A stretch of DNA of 64,000 nucleotides from positions 2,313,256-2,377,255 of the forward strand of contig NZ_STGC01000005.1 of NCBI RefSeq assembly GCF_005222805.1, in the 5' to 3' direction. Source of the DNA: Devosia sp. FKR38. Lineage in GTDB: Bacteria; Pseudomonadota; Alphaproteobacteria; Rhizobiales; Devosiaceae. Shown here piece after piece: positions 19,155-28,224 of this stretch (position 1 is the first letter of the stretch; each line of letters begins with the position of its first letter). The notes beneath the pieces were generated by a model. That model made no database searches. It saw only the letters and a list, made by a program, of their open reading frames with translations, and had not been told where the DNA came from. The position numbers and the translations under genes were made by a program.

Positions 19155-19155
19155 C

Positions 19156-20526
19156 CTACTTGCCCACGCCCATGCCGGGCAGGCCGATGCCCAGGCAGAA
19201 CGTATTCTGCCGCTTGGCGCGATAGACGCAGGCATCGCCGCCGCCCAGTTCGCCATTGAACCCGGCGCGGAAAACGCCCTCGCCGTCCGGGTTGCGCGAG
19301 GTGACATTGCCGCCTTCCGAATTCTCCGACTTGCCAATCGTCACCACGGCATTTCCGGCGGCATTATAGGCAGCCACCATGCGATCCTTGCCGATCATGC
19401 TGGCCCCAGTCGTTCCATCGGCAGCAAACACGCTGGCCAATCCCGTTCCCTCACTGTCCACCGACAGGGAAGCGGCACTACGGCTGCCGTTGCCGACATA
19501 CACTATGCCACTGCCAGCAACGGCCGGATTCTCGCCCATAGCCGCAATCGCCTTGCCTCCAGCCGCGAACACCCGCAGCGCCACGCCTCGACCGTCATAG
19601 GTGCCCAGCCCCGCAGCGGGCTGATCGCCCCGCTTGACCAATAGACCCATGAGCGCGCTGCTCGCCGCCAGCTCGAATCCGCCGGCATCGGACTGTGCCA
19701 CCAGGCGCACTCCTTCGCCCGCCGTATGGCTGGCCTCGAACACGGCGTTGCCACCCTGCAGCAGCGCGATGCGGGGTGTCGCGCCTCCGTCCAGGGTGAC
19801 CCCGTTGTTGTCGCCATTGATATAGAACTGCGGCGTCATCCCCGCCTGCAGCAGGAAACCTGCCGTGCCGCCGCCGGGATAGGCCAACTGCGTGCTGACC
19901 TCATCGACCTTGAGCAGCGTAAAGCCATCCTTGGCCACCACCTTGAATGGCGCGGTGATCGTGCCCTTGGTGCGCTCGAGCTCGGCGACGCGCTGCTGCA
20001 GGCTGGTGGTCTGCTGTTCCATGGTGGCCAGGGCCGCGGCCAGCTCCGCCCGCATCGCCTCATTGGCCGCCGCCATGGACTGGTTGGCCTGCGCCAGATC
20101 ACTCACCTGTTGCTGCAGATGCTGCACATTGATCATGGTCTTGGTGTTGTCAGCCTCCAGCGTCGTCACCCGCTGCTTGAGCTTGTCATTCTCCAACACC
20201 ATGTCGAGCAGCTTGCTCTCGAGCCCACCCAGCAGCGGCGCGATCAGCGCCCCCACCGGCCCGCCCTGCGCCGCATTGAGAATGGTCTGCGCGAACGTGC
20301 CCGAGCCGGGCACGATGGAATTGGCAATATTGGCCGCCGTGCCAGCCGGGTCCTGCGTGGCATTGTTGATCTGCCCGGCCGCGTTATTGAGCTGTCCGGC
20401 AGCATTGTCCACCTGCGGCACGCCGGTCGATGGAATGGTGGGGATCACCGGCACGCCCTGCCCCAGCGCCAGGCTGGGCAGCAGCAGGCAGGTGCAAAAG
20501 CTCAGGCTCGCGATCAGGCGTTTCAT
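19156..20526 (-). CDS. Exported coiled-coil protein with C-terminal beta-rich repeats, unknown function
   Basis: 456 residues. A signal peptide (1-22, ending SLALG) is followed by a low-complexity stretch with repeated N-N-A-A-G-Q (about 40-60) and a Gly/Pro-rich linker. Next comes a heptad-patterned coiled coil at about 100-185 (LENDKLKQRVTTLEADN, then AELAAALATMEQQTTSLQQ and RVAELERT). The last 270 residues are Gly- and Ala-rich with recurring short strands (GVTLDGG, GVRLVAQ, GVALRVFAAGG). A cysteine pair lies near the end (GGDACVYRAK, NTFCLGIG). Signal, coiled-coil stalk and beta-repeat head resemble the plan of trimeric fibre or tail-spike proteins, but I recognise no family. ATG 20526 follows AAGGACATGCC. 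Confidence 0.65.
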   Translation of the reverse strand: MKRLIASLSFCTCLLLPSLALGQGVPVIPTIPSTGVPQVDNAAGQLNNAAGQINNATQDPAGTAANIANSIVPGSGTFAQTILNAAQGGPVGALIAPLLGGLESKLLDMVLENDKLKQRVTTLEADNTKTMINVQHLQQQVSDLAQANQSMAAANEAMRAELAAALATMEQQTTSLQQRVAELERTKGTITAPFKVVAKDGFTLLKVDEVSTQLAYPGGGTAGFLLQAGMTPQFYINGDNNGVTLDGGATPRIALLQGGNAVFEASHTAGEGVRLVAQSDAGGFELAASSALMGLLVKRGDQPAAGLGTYDGRGVALRVFAAGGKAIAAMGENPAVAGSGIVYVGNGSRSAASLSVDSEGTGLASVFAADGTTGASMIGKDRMVAAYNAAGNAVVTIGKSENSEGGNVTSRNPDGEGVFRAGFNGELGGGDACVYRAKRQNTFCLGIGLPGMGVGK

Positions 20527-20546
20527 GGCATGTCCTTTCCCGGCGC

Positions 20547-22787
20547 TCAGTCAAACTGCAGCGCGATGCTTTGGCTTTGGCCGTCGACGATTTCCAGCGG
20601 CGCGCTGGCATAGCGGTTATCGTAGGTCGGTGCCTCGACCAGATATTGGCCGGGCGGCAGCACCGTGCCCCATTGCGGCGCCGCGGGGCCTTCGATGGTC
20701 GGCGGGGTGAGCGGATTGCCCGTTGCATCGAGCGCGCTGACCTTGACCATAGCGGCCATGCCTGCGGGCAGGTCCACAAGCAGGCGACCGCCTGACAGCG
20801 CCATTGCGATGGCTTGGTCGTCGCCGGGGGGCATGGTGATCGCCTGTTCCGCGCGCACCGCGCCGCTCACCAGCGTCACCACCCAGTCGCCCGCCGGCAC
20901 CACCAGCACCGGTTCGAGCTCGGGCTGGTTATTGAGAAGGGTCTGGCTGCCATCGGCCGAGCGCAGCGTCCAGACCGTGTCGCGCCAATCGGTGAAGGCA
21001 ACGCCCGATAGCGACCCGGTCAGGCGCAACAGCCCTGCCGCCTGTTTGATGCGAATCGTCTGGGGCAATCCAGGCGCCACCGTAATGCGCTGCGTTGTGC
21101 TGGCGACGCCCGATTGCAGCGTCACATCCCATTGCCCGGGCGCCAGCTTGAGCACCGGCCGCGGCTCGGAATTGTCGACCAGCGCCGCGGCGCTGCCGTC
21201 GGCCACCGCCACTGGCGTGACTGTCCAGCTGGCATAGTGCCAGTCCTCGATCGGCGGGCCGTCGCCGAAACTGGCTTCCAGCATCACCTCGGCGGCGGCA
21301 TTGCTGAGACTGACCTTCGCCTCGGCGCCGTCCACTACCTGTGCTGCGCCCGTCACCGTCGTGCCGTCCAGCGTCGCGGCCACGGTATAGTCCCCCGCCG
21401 GCAGCACCAGGCGCGGCTGCGCCGCTGCCGTGACGGTGATCGCTTCGCCGCCTGCAGCGGGCGTAATCGTCCAGTTCAAACCCGTCCCCTTGGTCACTGG
21501 GCCTTCGGCGCTATCCAGCACCAGTTCCAGCGCCAGCCGGCCCAGCGCCAGACTGAGTTCGGTCTCACCCACGGCCCCGGCTGTCACCTCAATGTCGGCC
21601 TTGGCAACATGCCCCTGCACCACCGCTTCGATGCCATAGCGGCCCGGCACCAACATCAAGCTGGGGTCCAGGCCCGTCGGCGTGGTGACCGCACTCTGCC
21701 CATCGAGCGGCGTCACGCTCCAGGCAATGTCACTGCCCAATTCGGCATCAGCCAGCGACAGGCCCTCGCCCGCCACCAGATGCAGCACCGCCTGCCCTGC
21801 CTCGACGGCAATGGTGATCGGCTTATCGCCCTGGTCAGCCGCCACCACGAAGGGAACCTGGACGCGGAGATTATCGCCCGCCACGTCTGCGGTGTACTGG
21901 CCCGGCAGCAGCTCCAGCGCGACGCCGCGCCCGGCGCCCTCATAGAGCGGCGCATCGGCACCATCGGCCGTGATGGTCCAGCCCAGCGGCGCCGTCACCT
22001 CGCCAGCCGATGTCATGGCCATCAGCGATACCGGCAGCGGTGTCGGCGGCGGAGGAGGCGTGGGCGCGGGTTCAGGCTCAGGTGTTGGCGCTGGCGCCAC
22101 CACGGGTTCGGCTGGCGTCACCACCTCTGGCGCCGGCGGCGGCAGTTCGGCTGGTGCCGCCTGTGCCATCTGCCCTGCCGTGCTCAATGCGGTTTTTAGC
22201 CCTGCGGCGTCCTGCGCCGAGAACAGCGACCCGCCGCCCTGTTCGGCGATGCATTGCAGCGCCGCCAGTTCCGGGGCCGTCACGCCAAACCCCACCACGA
22301 AAATACTGAGCGCCGCATTGGCGTCGCGCAGGCTCTCGGCCACCGCACAGGGATCGGCCGCGCAGGTTTCCAGCCCATCGCTCACCAGGATGATCGCGCC
22401 GCCCTCGGGCAAGAGCTGTGAGGCGGCGATCAGCGAATCCGACAGCGGCGTCTTGCCCCGCGCGCGCAGGCTACCCAGATCCTGCCGCAGCCGATCAAGA
22501 TCGACAGGCGCCGGCGTCTCCAATGTTTCGATGTCGTTGCAGTCGCCAACGCGGCGATGGCCATAGGCCACCAGGCCCAGATCGCCCCCGGCGGCCCAGG
22601 TGGCGGCCTGCTCGACGATCACCCGGCGGGCAATGTCGAGCCGCGTCTCGCCATCCATCTCGGCGGCCATCGACCCCGAGGAATCAATGATCAACGCCAA
22701 AGGCCGCGGCGCGGCAATAGCCGGCTGCAGCAGCAGGACCCACATCAGCGCCACGAGCGCCGCTGTCAGTGCCCGGAGCGCGCCCAT
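20547..22787 (-). CDS. Exported von Willebrand factor A protein with six tandem beta repeats
   Basis: 746 residues. A signal peptide or anchor (1-26) is followed by a VWA domain at about 29-205 with an intact metal-ion site (DSSGSM at 35-40, the T in GKTPLSDS, VSDG). A linker at 212-252 is almost entirely Pro, Ala and Glu. The rest is six repeats of 80-86 residues, each with W-T-[IV]-T (W270, W356, W439, W521, W606; degenerate in the last) and then a P-[AG]-x-[YW] turn (about 295, 381, 463, 550, 631, 712). The repeats look like Ig- or carboxypeptidase-regulatory-type sandwiches. Role unknown; adhesion or envelope assembly is inference. Its ATG overlaps the upstream stop by one base (TAATG). 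Confidence 0.75.
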   Translation of the reverse strand: MGALRALTAALVALMWVLLLQPAIAAPRPLALIIDSSGSMAAEMDGETRLDIARRVIVEQAATWAAGGDLGLVAYGHRRVGDCNDIETLETPAPVDLDRLRQDLGSLRARGKTPLSDSLIAASQLLPEGGAIILVSDGLETCAADPCAVAESLRDANAALSIFVVGFGVTAPELAALQCIAEQGGGSLFSAQDAAGLKTALSTAGQMAQAAPAELPPPAPEVVTPAEPVVAPAPTPEPEPAPTPPPPPTPLPVSLMAMTSAGEVTAPLGWTITADGADAPLYEGAGRGVALELLPGQYTADVAGDNLRVQVPFVVAADQGDKPITIAVEAGQAVLHLVAGEGLSLADAELGSDIAWSVTPLDGQSAVTTPTGLDPSLMLVPGRYGIEAVVQGHVAKADIEVTAGAVGETELSLALGRLALELVLDSAEGPVTKGTGLNWTITPAAGGEAITVTAAAQPRLVLPAGDYTVAATLDGTTVTGAAQVVDGAEAKVSLSNAAAEVMLEASFGDGPPIEDWHYASWTVTPVAVADGSAAALVDNSEPRPVLKLAPGQWDVTLQSGVASTTQRITVAPGLPQTIRIKQAAGLLRLTGSLSGVAFTDWRDTVWTLRSADGSQTLLNNQPELEPVLVVPAGDWVVTLVSGAVRAEQAITMPPGDDQAIAMALSGGRLLVDLPAGMAAMVKVSALDATGNPLTPPTIEGPAAPQWGTVLPPGQYLVEAPTYDNRYASAPLEIVDGQSQSIALQFD

Positions 22788-23284
22788 TATGGTTTTGGCG
22801 CCTCAACGCCTTCGTAGGTGATCTCGATATGGCCGTTCGGATTGGTCCCCCTATAGGGCAGGCCATCATCGCTGCTGATCCACAATTGCTGGGTGATCGG
22901 CTCTGGGATCAGCCCGCCATCGGCCGGCAACACATATTCATAGACCTTCATGCTCCGGCCATCGATGGCGTCATCGGGCAGCGCCTTGCAGTCTTTGACG
23001 CGCAGCACGTCGAACAGCCCGGCAAACATTTGCGCGCGCCCGCCCTCGCCCAAGGGCATCTCGCTGATCTCCCCATCCAGCTTCATATAGAGCGTGTCCC
23101 CGATCGCCGTGGCCTCGAACGACATGCCGCTCTGCTCGATCTGTTCGCGGAACGCCGGCACATCGCCCATCTTGGTGAAGGCGGCCGCGATGGCAGCGCA
23201 ATCCTCGGGCGCCGCAAGGGCCGGCGCGGCGCTGCTGCCCGCCACCATCATGGCGCCAAGGCACAAGGTCGGGAACAGTCTCAT
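22787..23284 (-). CDS. Small exported protein of unknown function
   Basis: 165 residues with a clear signal peptide (MRLFPTLCLGAMMVAGSSAA, cut near ALA at residue 24). The mature part has two cysteines (PEDCAAI, KDCKALP) that could form a disulfide and an acidic, mixed alpha/beta profile ending in GHIEITYEG. I do not recognise the family. It is the first gene of the unit that continues with the VWA protein (one-base overlap), so a role with that protein in the periplasm is likely but unproven. Confidence 0.65.
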   Translation of the reverse strand: MRLFPTLCLGAMMVAGSSAAPALAAPEDCAAIAAAFTKMGDVPAFREQIEQSGMSFEATAIGDTLYMKLDGEISEMPLGEGGRAQMFAGLFDVLRVKDCKALPDDAIDGRSMKVYEYVLPADGGLIPEPITQQLWISSDDGLPYRGTNPNGHIEITYEGVEAPKP

Positions 23285-23361
23285 AACAGGGCCTCCATGC
23301 GGTTCGCGGGCGGAGCATCGGCGGCCCGCCCGATCAGTGCAATTGCCCTAAAAGGGTGTAT

Positions 23362-24303
23362 TCAGGCCTGCGGCCGCAGTTCCTGCGGATGATCGCGCAG
23401 ATAGGCGATCAGATGCCGTCGCTTCTCCTGCCCGCGCACCCCACCGGCCGGCAGATCAGCCCCCTCGCCCAGCACCAGCGGCACCCGCCGCACCGCGCGC
23501 TCATAGACACTGCGCCAGGTCTGCTTGACCGTATTGAGCGAGATCTGCAGTTCCCCCGCGATCTCGCCATCGCTCAGCCCGTCGACGGCCAGTTCCAGCA
23601 GCCGCCGCTCTGCCTTGGCAAAATGCACCTGTGGTGGACTATAGGCGAACAGTGCAGAGGTCACCGAGTGCGGGAATATTGGCGCCTGCGCGCTCGGCTC
23701 GGCCACCAGCAGCTTGCGCCCGACGGCGCCAAAATGATGCGCCACGGTCATGCCCGACGTCACCAGCACATCGGCAATCGGGTCGGGATCCTCCCGCAAC
23801 ATCCGCCGCAGCTTGTAGCCGCGATGCGCATAGACAAAATGGTCGATGGCCCGCCCCAAGAGGGGTCGCAGATTGGGATGGTCCTGCCCGCCATAGCGAT
23901 GGGTGAAGCCCAGCACGAACAAGGTCAGCCCGTCGCCCGCGTTTTCCCGCGCGATGGCGGCCGGATCGAGCAGCACATCGCGTTCGCCGGCCATGATGCG
24001 CGCCATCAGCTGCGCGGCGAAGAACGGCGACGGATTGTCCAGCAGGGCCTGTGCCGTAGTGTTAGAGATAAAGGCCGATGCGCCCGTTGCCGACACCTGC
24101 CAGCCCGTCTCCGGGGGCGGCAGCGTCTCCTCAACACAGCCGCCGCGCAGACACTCTTCGCCAATCAGCGCCGACAGTGTGGGGCCCAACCCGGCCCCCA
24201 ATGCCGCCAGCGCCGGATCCCAGCGCGATAGACCCTCGGCCAGAGTCGGCCCATCGCCGCGCCGAGCCAGTCGCGCACGAAACAGGGTCTGAGCCAGGGC
24301 CAT
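23362..24303 (-). CDS. LuxR-type helix-turn-helix regulator
   Basis: 313 residues. The C-terminal DNA-binding domain spans about 245-300 (FAKAERRLLELAVDGLSDGE, IAGELQISLNTVKQTW), a GerE/LuxR fold. The N-terminal 240 residues have no receiver or autoinducer domain that I recognise, so the signal is unknown. It lies 77 bp upstream of the small exported protein on the same strand and is a candidate regulator of the VWA/fibre cluster. ATG 24303 chosen; a longer frame to 24384 has a low-complexity extension. The 165-bp gap to the DUF1513 gene has no feature I can name. Confidence 0.65.
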   Translation of the reverse strand: MALAQTLFRARLARRGDGPTLAEGLSRWDPALAALGAGLGPTLSALIGEECLRGGCVEETLPPPETGWQVSATGASAFISNTTAQALLDNPSPFFAAQLMARIMAGERDVLLDPAAIARENAGDGLTLFVLGFTHRYGGQDHPNLRPLLGRAIDHFVYAHRGYKLRRMLREDPDPIADVLVTSGMTVAHHFGAVGRKLLVAEPSAQAPIFPHSVTSALFAYSPPQVHFAKAERRLLELAVDGLSDGEIAGELQISLNTVKQTWRSVYERAVRRVPLVLGEGADLPAGGVRGQEKRRHLIAYLRDHPQELRPQA

Positions 24304-24468
24304 CAGCGATCCCCACCAGGAGCGCGATCCACCATCGCGGCAAGGAGCATGCGATCTCCGAAAACGACAGGCCGGCCAGCACAAGCGCCAGCGCCCGAGC
24401 CGCCGCTGACTGGCGATTTGTCGCCCGGCTGCGGACAGAAGTCCAGATCGTTCCGACGCTTACCGGGG

Positions 24469-25560
24469 TTACGATATGCGCAGCAGGTGGTTGTCGAACT
24501 GGAAGTCGAACTGCCGGGCCTCTCGTTCCGCCCCGGCCAGGCCCACCAGCGCACCCAAACCGCTGCTGGCAACAAAGCCAGACCCATCCGGCGCCAGGCC
24601 ACAGCCACTGCGCAGGCTGTCCACCAGCACCGGGCGTCGCCCCTCGGCATCGATGGCCACCAGCAGATTGCCCTCGGGCGAGGACACGGCAATGGTCGCG
24701 CCATCGCGCGATGCCGCTACTGAACCGACATAATTGCGCAAGCCCGCCAGCGTCTCGGCTGGCAGCTCCAGCAGGGTGATCTCGCCCTCCATGCTGGCAT
24801 GGCCGACCAGTTGCGGACTGTCGCTCGGCGCGCCCTTGTACTGGCAGCCAAACCACACCCGGCCGCGGGCATCGATCGCCATGTGCCGGATCGACAGCTG
24901 GTGCAGCCCGGCGTCGAGCCGCAATTGTCCTACCAGTGTACCATCGCGCCGGTCGATGAAGACCACCGAGGGGTCCATCGTGTCCAGATTGAGCTCGGCC
25001 CGGCCAAAGTCGGGATGGGTCTCGATACCGCCATTGGCCACCACGAGGGTAACACCGTCCGGCATCAGCAGCATCTCGTGTGGGCCAGTGCCATAGGTGG
25101 GAAACTCGCCCATGCGGCGATAGCCGTCGGTGGCGTCATAGATCCCCACCACGCCCTGCGCCGCCTCGAAATCGCTCTCGGTGGCATAGAGCAGTTTCCC
25201 GTCCGGCGAGAATACGCCATGGCCATAGAAGTGCCGCCCGGCGGGGCTTGTCAGCGTCACCGGCGCGGCCTGTCCGCTGGGGTCAAACACCACCGCAAAT
25301 GTACCCGGCTGGCGCGCGAACACCACGCCGCGCCCGGCCTTGGCGCTGATGGTCACGTCATGCCCACGATCCGGCAGGGCCACCTGGGCAATCACATCGC
25401 CCGCCTCGCCTAACAAGACAGCGCCGTAGCTGCCGCTGGCGGTCTGCACCGCGCTGGCAAACACCAGTTCGCTCTGCTCAAGCGCCAGCGCCTGCCGCGG
25501 CATCAGACTGGCGGCAAAGCCGGCGCCCGCAGCCTTGAGGAATGCGCGGCGCTGCCACAT
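24469..25560 (-). CDS. DUF1513 periplasmic beta-propeller-like protein
   Basis: 363 residues with a Tat signal (QRRAFLKAAGAGFAASLMPR, residues 3-22). The mature protein has repeated blade-like segments (GHGVFSPDGKLLYATESDFE, SRDGATIAVSSPEGN, LAPDGSGFVASSG). DUF1513 genes commonly end clusters that hold imelysins and a di-haem DUF1111 protein, as here, and are thought to take part in periplasmic iron handling. The mechanism is unknown. It starts 2 bp after the upstream imelysin gene, so it is translationally coupled. Confidence 0.8.
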   Translation of the reverse strand: MWQRRAFLKAAGAGFAASLMPRQALALEQSELVFASAVQTASGSYGAVLLGEAGDVIAQVALPDRGHDVTISAKAGRGVVFARQPGTFAVVFDPSGQAAPVTLTSPAGRHFYGHGVFSPDGKLLYATESDFEAAQGVVGIYDATDGYRRMGEFPTYGTGPHEMLLMPDGVTLVVANGGIETHPDFGRAELNLDTMDPSVVFIDRRDGTLVGQLRLDAGLHQLSIRHMAIDARGRVWFGCQYKGAPSDSPQLVGHASMEGEITLLELPAETLAGLRNYVGSVAASRDGATIAVSSPEGNLLVAIDAEGRRPVLVDSLRSGCGLAPDGSGFVASSGLGALVGLAGAEREARQFDFQFDNHLLRIS

Positions 25561-25562
25561 GC

Positions 25563-26630
25563 TCAGTCGCCGTCCAGCGCCGAAAAGCCCACGCTCAGCC
25601 CAAGCGCCGCCGAGAGCTGCTCGCCCACCATGGCCTGCAGTGACCCCGTCACCAGGGCCAGATAGCCCAGCGCCGCCGCCTGCTTGGGCTCGGCCACCGC
25701 CTGCTCCACTGGCAGCGTCACCAGATCGATGGCCCGCAGCGCATTGCGGAACTCGAAATCGATGGAATCGGCCAGCCCCTTGTCCTTCTCCGGCACGGCG
25801 GTCGCGATCCGGGATCCCCCGATCAGGCCCCGCATGCCGTCAATCGTGCCGCCCAGCAGGGCCATCGTCTGCCCAGACCGCCAGAAGGGTGCCTGCTTGG
25901 GCTTGGCCGGAGCCTCGGCTGTGGCGATGAAGGGGTTGAGCTGCTGGTCGCGCATCGCTTCCAGCCCATGCGCGACCAGGCCCACCAGCGCCTCGAGCGC
26001 TTCGACATCGCTGCGATAGTCGCTGTTGCTGTCCTTCGGCATCTGCAGATGGTCCGCTATGCCATCGGGCGCAAACCAGCCCGCGACGAGCTCGCCGGCA
26101 ATCTCGGCAACATTGGCGGCAATGGTCATGCCATAGGCACAGCGATAGGCACCGTCCGGCCCCGTCAGCGCCTCAGAGCCGGTTCCGGACAACACATAGT
26201 CCAGCGCGCCCAGGCCCTGCACGGCCACGCTCTTGCTCTGCAGCCCGGCCAGCGCGACAGCCGCACTGTCCTGGCTGCTCAGAATGGCCTGCACCTGCTT
26301 GAGCCCGATGCCGCGCCGGTCCGGCCAGAACAGCAGCCGGTCGGCGCGATTGGCCTCCATCATCGGCCCGATGCGCAGAAAGCCTATCTGACCATAGGCC
26401 GCCACGACCAGACCAAACTGCCTCTGGGCGACCGCCTTGCCATGCGCCGACGGCGCCGCACACAGCGCCTGCATGGCACTGCTCAGCCCGCGGCTGGCCG
26501 AGTCAAACCGCAGCACATTGGGACGGATCACATCGACCACCGCCCCCTGCAACACCTCTGCCGGCTTGATGGCTTCGGCTTGGGCCACGCTGGCCCAGCA
26601 CAATACGATCAGCACCAGCAGATGACGCAT
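25563..26630 (-). CDS. Imelysin-family protein lacking the GxHxxE motif
   Basis: 355 residues, signal peptide 1-18 (MRHLLVLIVLCWASVAQA). The fold matches the imelysin/EfeO-like helical bundle (a second large helical region SIDFEFRNALRAIDLVTLP near the end). Where active imelysins carry G-x-H-x-x-E this protein reads GLGALD, so both metal-binding residues are replaced, as in the imelysin-like proteins with no peptidase motif. It overlaps the DUF1111 gene by 4 bp minus one (ATG at 26630 within the stop of that gene) and is followed by DUF1513. A role in periplasmic iron binding or as a scaffold for the cluster is inference. Confidence 0.78.
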   Translation of the reverse strand: MRHLLVLIVLCWASVAQAEAIKPAEVLQGAVVDVIRPNVLRFDSASRGLSSAMQALCAAPSAHGKAVAQRQFGLVVAAYGQIGFLRIGPMMEANRADRLLFWPDRRGIGLKQVQAILSSQDSAAVALAGLQSKSVAVQGLGALDYVLSGTGSEALTGPDGAYRCAYGMTIAANVAEIAGELVAGWFAPDGIADHLQMPKDSNSDYRSDVEALEALVGLVAHGLEAMRDQQLNPFIATAEAPAKPKQAPFWRSGQTMALLGGTIDGMRGLIGGSRIATAVPEKDKGLADSIDFEFRNALRAIDLVTLPVEQAVAEPKQAAALGYLALVTGSLQAMVGEQLSAALGLSVGFSALDGD

Positions 26631-28141
26631 CAGAGCGATTCCAGAAAGGCGACCAAATCGTCGCGCGTTGCCTTGGACATATCGGCGAACGCATCGCGCG
26701 CCGCCTGCGCCTCGCCGCCGTGCCACAAAATGGCCTCCGTCAGGTTCCGCGCCCGTCCATCATGCAGGAAAAACGTGTGGCCCGATACGGTCTCGGTCAG
26801 GCCAATGCCCCAGAGCGGCTGGGTGCGCCACTCATAGCCATCCGCGCCGCCTTCCGGCCGATGGTCGGCCAGCCCCTCGCCCATGTCATGCAGCAGGAAA
26901 TCGCCATATGGCCAGATCAGCTGGAACGCCAGCGCCGGATTTTCGGCATCACGGCTAGTCACGAACTTGGGCGTGTGGCAGCTGGCGCAGCCAGCCGCAT
27001 AGAAGGCCTGCTTGCCGCGCAGCACCGCCGCGTCGCCAGCATTGCGCCGCTCCGGCACGCCGAGGGTCTGGGCATAGAAGGTCACCAGATCCATCACCGG
27101 ATCGGGCGCCTCGGTCTCGCCCAGCCGCACCTGCTCGCCGGTCGGCATGGCCAGGCATGCCGTCTGGTTGGGTGTGCAGTCGCCATGGGGCTTGTTCACC
27201 AGCGGCGTCGAAATGCCGATATCGCCGGCAAAGGCGTTGGCCGACTGGCTGCGGATGCTGGCCATGCCGGCCTTCCATCCGAACCGGCCCAACGCCACCT
27301 GCCCGGTCTCGGGCAGAATGGTCCAGCTTGCCCGGCCCGAAATGCCGTCACCATCGGCATCCTCTGGGTCTTCATGGGCCAGGATGTCCGCCACCGGCAC
27401 CTGTTCCACCAGTCCCAGCCCGATCATCGGATTGGCCACGCGCGGGCTGAGCATCACATTTTCGGCCAGCGGACCATAGGCCAGGTCCGCGATCGAATAG
27501 GCTGGCTGGCGCAGCGTCACCACCGTCCCGTCGCCCAGCGTCACCGGCACATCGGTATAGTCGATGACCATGCGGCCTTCGCCCTTGAGCCCGGGCACGC
27601 CCAGCTCCTGCAATTGCCCGCCATAGGTGGGATCACCCACCACGCCCGCCACCACATCGCCCTGCCGCGGCCGCGGATCGTCCGCCCCCGGCGGCACCGA
27701 CAGCCGCAGGAACATCGAGGCGCTTTCGCTCTCGCCCGGCAGGGGCGGGTGTCCACGCCCGTCCTTGATGTGACAGCTCTGGCAGCTGCGCGCGTTGAAC
27801 AGCGGCCCCAGCCCATCGGACGCCTGCGTCGAACTGGGCGCACTGACCCAGATCTTGCGGAACAGCCCGTCGCCCAGGTTGAACTGCTCCTGCTGCGCAA
27901 AGCTGAGGTTGGAGAGGAAGTGGCTGAACGAGCTGAGGTTGACCGGGAACGTCGTCGTGCCCTTGCCGGCCGACTTGTTCTCGGACGCCTCGGGCTTGCT
28001 GAAATCCGTCGTCGGCGCCGTGACCGCCTCTACCCGCGCCAGATCCTTGGGCGTCAGATCGCTGCGCACGGGGCGATCCTCAGCAAAGGCCAGGCCACCG
28101 GCCAGAACGACGGTAAGGGCAAGGGTGAGGCGGGTTTTCAT
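26630..28141 (-). CDS. Di-haem DUF1111-family oxidoreductase
   Basis: 503 residues with a signal peptide (1-20). Two c-type haem motifs are visible, CQSCH at 120-124 and CASCH at 385-389, with the family segments FNARSCQSCHIKDGRGHPP and THSP-type variants around the second haem (AGCASCHTPKF). The protein is a periplasmic c-type cytochrome resembling MauG/cytochrome c peroxidases. Family context suggests redox handling of iron together with imelysins. The previous gene is 83 bp upstream; the next overlaps it. Confidence 0.85.
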   Translation of the reverse strand: MKTRLTLALTVVLAGGLAFAEDRPVRSDLTPKDLARVEAVTAPTTDFSKPEASENKSAGKGTTTFPVNLSSFSHFLSNLSFAQQEQFNLGDGLFRKIWVSAPSSTQASDGLGPLFNARSCQSCHIKDGRGHPPLPGESESASMFLRLSVPPGADDPRPRQGDVVAGVVGDPTYGGQLQELGVPGLKGEGRMVIDYTDVPVTLGDGTVVTLRQPAYSIADLAYGPLAENVMLSPRVANPMIGLGLVEQVPVADILAHEDPEDADGDGISGRASWTILPETGQVALGRFGWKAGMASIRSQSANAFAGDIGISTPLVNKPHGDCTPNQTACLAMPTGEQVRLGETEAPDPVMDLVTFYAQTLGVPERRNAGDAAVLRGKQAFYAAGCASCHTPKFVTSRDAENPALAFQLIWPYGDFLLHDMGEGLADHRPEGGADGYEWRTQPLWGIGLTETVSGHTFFLHDGRARNLTEAILWHGGEAQAARDAFADMSKATRDDLVAFLESL

Positions 28142-28224
28142 GGCTCTGCTTTATCGGCTCGTGCGCGACAGTTCCACCAGGCGGCCTGTCCTGCCCGCGC
28201 CGAGCAGGACAGGCCGCTTCACGT

